From JALZOC01 sp038320555 (GTDB lineage Bacteria; Acidobacteriota; Vicinamibacteria; Vicinamibacterales; 2-12-FULL-66-21), in assembly GCA_038320555.1 (NCBI GenBank), contig JBBQEJ010000198.1, positions 1-8,741 of the forward strand: 8,741 nt of DNA, given 5' to 3'. This document shows, piece after piece, positions 5,968 to 8,741 of this stretch (the first letter of the stretch is position 1; every line of letters begins with the position of its first letter). Under the pieces are notes generated by a model. That model did no database searches. It saw only the letters and a list, made by a program, of their open reading frames with translations, and had not been told where the DNA came from. A program made the position numbers and the translations under genes.

Positions 5968-6147
5968 TCAGTCACGCTCGAGGCGGTCGTGATCCCAGGA
6001 ATATCTGAACCGCCCGTGCGCAGGACATCTGTAGAACAGCCCGATCCGTTCGCCCACGGCCAGCTCCCGCTGCATGTCTTTCCCGCACTCGGGACACTTG
6101 TTCAGCTGCTCCCAGCGGCCGCTTTCCGCGGGTTTGTCATCGCTCAC
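5968..6147 (-). CDS. Small zinc-ribbon protein (59 aa)
   Basis: Translation from the GTG at 6147 gives (M/V)SDDKPAESGRWEQLNKCPECGK...ERIGLFYRCPAHGRFRYSW...ERD. The first zinc knuckle is CPECG (C18/C21 region), and the second is CPAH about 20 residues later, a C-x2-C...C-x2-H ribbon. The start is supported by AGGAG (6155-6159) eight bases upstream. Upstream in-frame residues reach an ATG at 6387 but run antisense to the PEP-CTERM gene and look non-coding. Such free-standing ribbons are usually nucleic-acid or protein adaptors; no function is assigned. Its TGA overlaps an ATG (TGATG) of the open frame leading to the hypothetical gene at 5405, so the two could be co-transcribed. Confidence 0.7.
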   Translation of the reverse strand: MSDDKPAESGRWEQLNKCPECGKDMQRELAVGERIGLFYRCPAHGRFRYSWDHDRLERD

Positions 6148-6291
6148 CCGGAAGACTCCTGGACAGTCGCGCGCCTCGGCTCGACGTCCCGAATCACAGT
6201 GCGCCGAAAACGTTCGCCCCGCACAGGGGACTTGGGTGTATAACGGTGCCAATTCGGACACCAAAATGCAAATCCCGAAAAGGAAACTGAT

Positions 6292-6936
6292 ATGCGACCT
6301 GTGATGCGCGTGGCCGTTCTCCTCGTCATCATGAGCACCGCAGTCGCCTCTCGAAATGAGGCGAGTCCCATTACGTGGGAATCTCACGGAACCCTTGCTG
6401 TTCTCTCGGACCCGATGGGCCAGTTGTCTGGTGTTGGACTCGGTTCAGCGTGGACGGTTGATTTCACGTTCGATCCGGCCGCGAGCCCCAGCCCTTGGCC
6501 GTTCCCCGGTGGTACGGCAGCCTGTGGCAATACCGCCAGCTACTTTGCAAATCCGTATAGCGCTCATCTTGCGCTTGGCGGGACGACATATGCGTTGGCG
6601 GGCAATAGCATTTTCGAGGTGTTCGATCCGCTTGCCAACAACTGTTCATCGACGCTCGTACAGTTCATTTATTCCGGCTTGGTTCTACCATTCGTCCAGG
6701 TGTCCACACACTTTGAGTTCGCAGCCAACGGCTTACTCCCGGACGTTCCGCCAGGAAATATCGAACTGCTGGCGCAACTACGTGGTCAAGGCCAGCTGCA
6801 GGGGTTTGGCGATCTCCAGCCGGTCCCAGTGCCGGAGCCGACGCCCCTGTTTCTGATCGCGCCCATTCTGGCGATTGGCTGGCACCGAATCGTGGTGCGC
6901 GCGCGACAAGCCCAGGTAGTCCTGTCGAATCGCTGA
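6292..6936 (+). CDS. PEP-CTERM sorting-domain surface protein
   Basis: 214 residues, complete. The signal peptide is MRPVMRVAVLLVIMSTAVAS with likely cleavage near residue 25. The body is a Gly/Ser/Pro-rich beta-type exoprotein with four Cys (TAACGN at 78, NNCSS at 118). The C-terminal sorting signal is VPVPEP (178-183), then a hydrophobic segment PLFLIAPILAIGWH (185-198) and a basic tail (RIVVRARQ). By established PEP-CTERM biology, an exosortase (EpsH/XrtA type) would recognise PEP and process the protein at the envelope; no exosortase is in the window. The start is supported by AAAAGGAAA at 6278-6286, with 7 bases between AGGA and the ATG. The gene converges on the DUF6249-like gene with only 10 bases between the two stops. 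No conserved catalytic domain is recognised. Confidence 0.85.
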   Translation: MRPVMRVAVLLVIMSTAVASRNEASPITWESHGTLAVLSDPMGQLSGVGLGSAWTVDFTFDPAASPSPWPFPGGTAACGNTASYFANPYSAHLALGGTTYALAGNSIFEVFDPLANNCSSTLVQFIYSGLVLPFVQVSTHFEFAANGLLPDVPPGNIELLAQLRGQGQLQGFGDLQPVPVPEPTPLFLIAPILAIGWHRIVVRARQAQVVLSNR

Positions 6937-6946
6937 CGAACGAGCC

Positions 6947-7321
6947 CTATTCCTTGCTCTTCCCCACCGCATACACGATCAGGTGCGAGAGCCCGATTCC
7001 GATGGGAGCGATGCCGATCCACTGGATGCCCTGAGGAATGTCGGCGATCTGCGGAGATGGATGCGCCAGGATGGCACTGAACACCACGTAAACGCCGATG
7101 CCGATCGAGATCCACGTAAGTCCCGCGAACAGCAGAATCCGCGGCACATTCCAGCTGCTGCGTTGAACTTCCTGTTCGAGCGGCGGCAGATCGATGCCTT
7201 TCTCGACCGCGGCCAATCGCTCGCGATGAATCATAATCCGGCGATGATGCCGCAGCCATTGCTGAAATGCCGCGAACCCGATGAGCGCGATGAACACGAG
7301 GGCGACTGAAAAGTTTTCCAT
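6947..7321 (-). CDS. DUF6249-like small membrane protein
   Basis: 124 residues with three membrane segments: residues 4-22 (FSVALVFIALIGFAAFQQW), 60-85 (PRILLFAGLTWISIGIGVYVV...) and 98-119 (GIQWIGIAPIGIGLSHLIVY). Between the first two is a cytoplasmic basic/charged linker, HHRRIMIHRERLAAVEKGIDLPP; the ERLAAVEKGIDLP signature is what suggests DUF6249. The ATG at 7321 is preceded by GAAAGGA (7330-7336). The longer open frame upstream runs antisense to the sigma factor gene and is rejected. The gene is divergent from the ECF sigma operon, and its promoter mirrors that of the sigma gene, so it is a likely target of that sigma factor. Molecular role is unknown; it could sense or buffer membrane stress (inference). 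Confidence 0.75.
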   Translation of the reverse strand: MENFSVALVFIALIGFAAFQQWLRHHRRIMIHRERLAAVEKGIDLPPLEQEVQRSSWNVPRILLFAGLTWISIGIGVYVVFSAILAHPSPQIADIPQGIQWIGIAPIGIGLSHLIVYAVGKSKE

Positions 7322-7342
7322 CGGTGACGTCCTTTCAGCGGC

Positions 7343-7372
7343 TTTATACTCGCGGGACACCGACATGGTTGC
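7343..7372 (-). promoter_or_regulatory. ECF-type promoter for the DUF6249-like gene
   Basis: On the minus strand: -35 GCAACC (7372-7367), a 17-base spacer ending CCCGCGA, -10 GTATAAA (7349-7343). The element AAC in the -35 is typical of ECF sigma factors. The arrangement matches the divergent promoter at 7395-7424 in -35 sequence, spacer length and the CGCGAGTAT block. The predicted leader is about 15 bases and includes the SD. Confidence 0.6.
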
Positions 7373-7394
7373 GTCGCCCGGCTCCTCGTCTGAT

Positions 7395-7424
7395 GCAACC
7401 GGATGGCGCGCTCGCGAGTATCTA
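7395..7424 (+). promoter_or_regulatory. ECF-type promoter for the sigma factor operon (autoregulation)
   Basis: -35 GCAACC (7395-7400), a 17-base spacer ending CTCGCGA, -10 GTATCTA (7418-7424). It is the mirror twin of the promoter at 7343-7372. The ATG of the sigma gene begins 9 bases after the -10, so the transcript would be leaderless or nearly so. Confidence 0.6.
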
Positions 7425-7432
7425 GTTTTTGA

Positions 7433-7936
7433 ATGGACGAGGATGTTCGGCACCTGCTCCAGGCGCGCCGCTATCAGGAGGCGCTGGAGCGGCTGCTGGA
7501 CCGTTATGAGAAGCAAGTCTTCCGGATGGCGCTGACGATGATGCGGGACGCGGGCCGGGCGGAGGAAGTGACGCAGGACATCTTCCTGAAACTCTGGCGG
7601 GCGTTGCCGGGCTTCGACGGTCGGGCCGCGTTGTCCACATGGCTGTACACGATCGCCCGTAATACATGCCTGTCGGCCGTCCGGGCCGAGTCGTACCGGA
7701 AAACGTCGCCGCTCGACGAACGCTTGCAGCCGGCGGTGCCGAATACGGCGCTTCGCGACCTCGCACTGGAACAGTTCCTGTCGAGGCTCCCCGATACGCA
7801 GCGTGAAGTGATCACGCTCTTCTATCTCGAAGAGCGAAGCGTCGCGGATGTCGCGACGATGCTCGATCTGCCGGAAGGAACCGTGAAGAGTCACCTCCAC
7901 CGCGCGCGGCGCGCCCTCGGCGAAATGATGGAGTAG
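7433..7936 (+). CDS. ECF (group 4) RNA polymerase sigma factor
   Basis: 167 residues, a normal length for the RpoE/SigW-like class. Region 2 spans about residues 22-88 (YEKQVFRMALTMMRDAGRAEE, VTQDIFLKLWRALPGFDG, LSTWLYTIARNTCLSAVR); region 4 spans about 108-165 (LEQFLSRLPDTQREVITLFY, SVADVATMLDLPEGTVKSHL, HRARRAL), with the helix-turn-helix in the latter. It directs core RNA polymerase to ECF promoters, probably including its own. No Shine-Dalgarno lies before the ATG at 7433; together with the promoter position this points to leaderless expression. The anti-sigma gene follows after 3 bases. Confidence 0.93.
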   Translation: MDEDVRHLLQARRYQEALERLLDRYEKQVFRMALTMMRDAGRAEEVTQDIFLKLWRALPGFDGRAALSTWLYTIARNTCLSAVRAESYRKTSPLDERLQPAVPNTALRDLALEQFLSRLPDTQREVITLFYLEERSVADVATMLDLPEGTVKSHLHRARRALGEMME

Positions 7937-7939
7937 TCG

Positions 7940-8359
7940 ATGGAGTGTCACAACGCACAGGAAGAAATCCTAGACGCCTGCGAGGCGGGCGTCGGAAGCG
8001 TGGGCCCGGTCGTCGAGGCGCATCTTTCGGGCTGCCCCGCTTGCGCCCGGTTCGCGGCACGCCAGGCGGCCGTGGACGCGCGCCTGACCAAAGCGCTGGT
8101 CACGCCGGAGATGAGTCCGTCGTTTCGCGGCGATCTCCGGAGGACCCTTCGTCGTGAAACCGGGGCGTCGTGGCCGGATCGCCTTCCCGACATCGTGCAT
8201 TTCGCGAGCTGTGGAGTGGCGACGGTGTGCTGTGCCTTCGTGCTGCCGTTTGATGCGGCGACGACGATCGGCGCGGGTACGACAGCCGCACTGCTGACGT
8301 ACATCCTGTTGACGACGGTTCGAAACTCATTCGAGGACATCGAGCAACGGGAGCGGTAA
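7940..8359 (+). CDS. Membrane-anchored zinc-type anti-sigma factor (ZAS)
   Basis: 139 residues. The N-terminal cytoplasmic anti-sigma domain has the H-x3-C-x2-C signature (EAHLSGCPAC: H28, C32, C35), with an N-terminal MECH that can supply a further ligand. A basic linker follows (FRGDLRRTLRRE), then two hydrophobic segments (about 84-104, IVHFASCGVATVCCAFVLPF; about 107-127, ATTIGAGTTAALLTYILLTTV), placing it in the inner membrane with little periplasmic mass. It should hold the upstream ECF sigma inactive until a signal arrives. The start is 3 bases after the sigma stop, with GGAG in the end of the sigma gene as SD, so the two are co-translated. Cys are also present in the first membrane segment (SCG, VCC), which is slightly unusual. 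Confidence 0.85.
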   Translation: MECHNAQEEILDACEAGVGSVGPVVEAHLSGCPACARFAARQAAVDARLTKALVTPEMSPSFRGDLRRTLRRETGASWPDRLPDIVHFASCGVATVCCAFVLPFDAATTIGAGTTAALLTYILLTTVRNSFEDIEQRER

Positions 8360-8399
8360 AGCCCTGATGCCGGATAACGAGCACGGGACAGGAAAAGGA

Positions 8400-8741
8400 A
8401 GCAGGGAGCCAGCTTGGCCAGCAGGGCAACGGCAGCGAGAACGAACGACACGCCGAGATACGTGATCGCGTCCGTGGAGCTGACGCCGAACAGCATCGAG
8501 GAGATGAAGCGCGTCAGCACCTTCGCCGCAACCCCACCGATCACGAGGCCCGCAAGCGTCAGCTTCATCGCCTCCCCCAGCACGTGATTGAGTACCTTCG
8601 ACCGCGTGGCTCCGAGCGCTAACCGGATGCCCATCTCGCGCGTCCGCTCGGCAACCGAGTAGGCCATGACGCCGTAAGTGCCGACGGCGGCCAGGAGGAC
8701 CCCAAGACCCGCGAAGCTCCCGAGCAGGATCAGGACGAAAC
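8400..8741 (-). pseudogene. ADOP/MacB-type ABC transporter permease, 3' end only, tail missing
   Basis: The visible end of a large FtsX-like permease: GSFAGLGVLLAAVGTYGVMA, YSVAERTREMGIRLALGATR, VLNHVLGEAMKLTLAGLVIG, FISSMLFGVSSTDAITYLG, VSFVLAAVALLA. These are hallmark segments of ADOP-family permeases (the final FtsX domain). Proteins of the family normally finish SWLPARR...DP..ALR plus a stop. Here the frame reads KLAPCFLF and runs on, without a stop, antisense across the anti-sigma gene. Deleting one A at about 8414 restores SWLPA (to about 8400), after which similarity ends. So the gene has a one-base shift and has lost about 15 terminal residues and its stop. The 5' part is outside the window. 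Confidence 0.8.

Noticed and set aside
5769..5975. Minus-strand open frame of 68 residues (MTDGGVAHLEV...)
   Set aside because: Begins with a GTG inside the zinc-ribbon gene in another frame, has weak third-position GC bias and no recognisable motif; insufficient support.
6345..6363. Hairpin CGCCTC-N7-GAGGCG
   Set aside because: Falls in the signal-peptide codons of the PEP-CTERM gene, has no T-run, and 6-base arms are expected by chance in GC-rich DNA.
7322..7951. Upstream extension of the DUF6249-like frame
   Set aside because: It runs antisense to the sigma factor gene; the internal ATG at 7321 has an SD and starts directly with a membrane segment.
7948..8399. Continuation of the permease frame across the anti-sigma gene
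   Set aside because: Family similarity ends near 8400; the continuation is antisense to a well-supported ZAS gene and reads as random sequence.

Overview
The window is GC-rich bacterial chromosomal DNA. It most resembles Acidobacteriota, probably the Vicinamibacterales. The reasons are an ADOP/MacB-type permease, PEP-CTERM secreted proteins, a Lig-Pol type LigD without a phosphoesterase domain, and a characteristic small winged-helix protein next to a PCMT-like methyltransferase. This assignment is inference from gene content, not from a marker gene.

Layout from left to right. (1) The 5' part of a secreted, probably PEP-CTERM, protein on the minus strand (1-568). (2) A gene-poor stretch (569-1128) with two related GC-rich palindromes. 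(3) A minus-strand operon reading leftward from 4185: a frameshifted HGSNAT/DUF1624-type membrane acyltransferase (4185-2979), then the ATP-dependent ligase part of LigD (2965-2072), then the LigD polymerase part (to 1129). The two LigD parts are out of frame by exactly +1, and the junction stop sits in a context very like the prfB recoding site. (4) An intergenic region with decamer repeats and a hairpin, and a strong sigma-70 promoter built around a perfect 9+9 dyad. This promoter appears to drive a leaderless winged-helix gene (4353-4859). That gene overlaps by 4 bases a PCMT-family methyltransferase gene (4856-5320) which has lost its SAM-binding core in frame. (5) Two small minus-strand genes: a hypothetical protein (5405-5728) and a 59-residue zinc ribbon (5968-6147). 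(6) A complete PEP-CTERM protein (6292-6936). (7) A divergent stress-signalling module: a DUF6249-like membrane protein (minus, 6947-7321) against an ECF sigma factor (7433-7936) and its zinc-type anti-sigma factor (7940-8359). (8) A 3'-truncated ADOP permease (minus, 8400 to beyond the window).

The best functional unit is region 7. The divergent intergenic region carries two mirror-image promoters with the same -35 (GCAACC), the same 17-base spacer and nearly the same -10 (GTAT). This suggests that the sigma factor drives both its own operon and the membrane protein gene. The window also holds many lesions: two single-base frameshifts in the acyltransferase, one in ligD, an in-frame core deletion in the methyltransferase, and a permease without its end. 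Some may be assembly errors (one is in a homopolymer), while others look like genuine decay. No tRNA, rRNA, CRISPR array or insertion sequence was seen.
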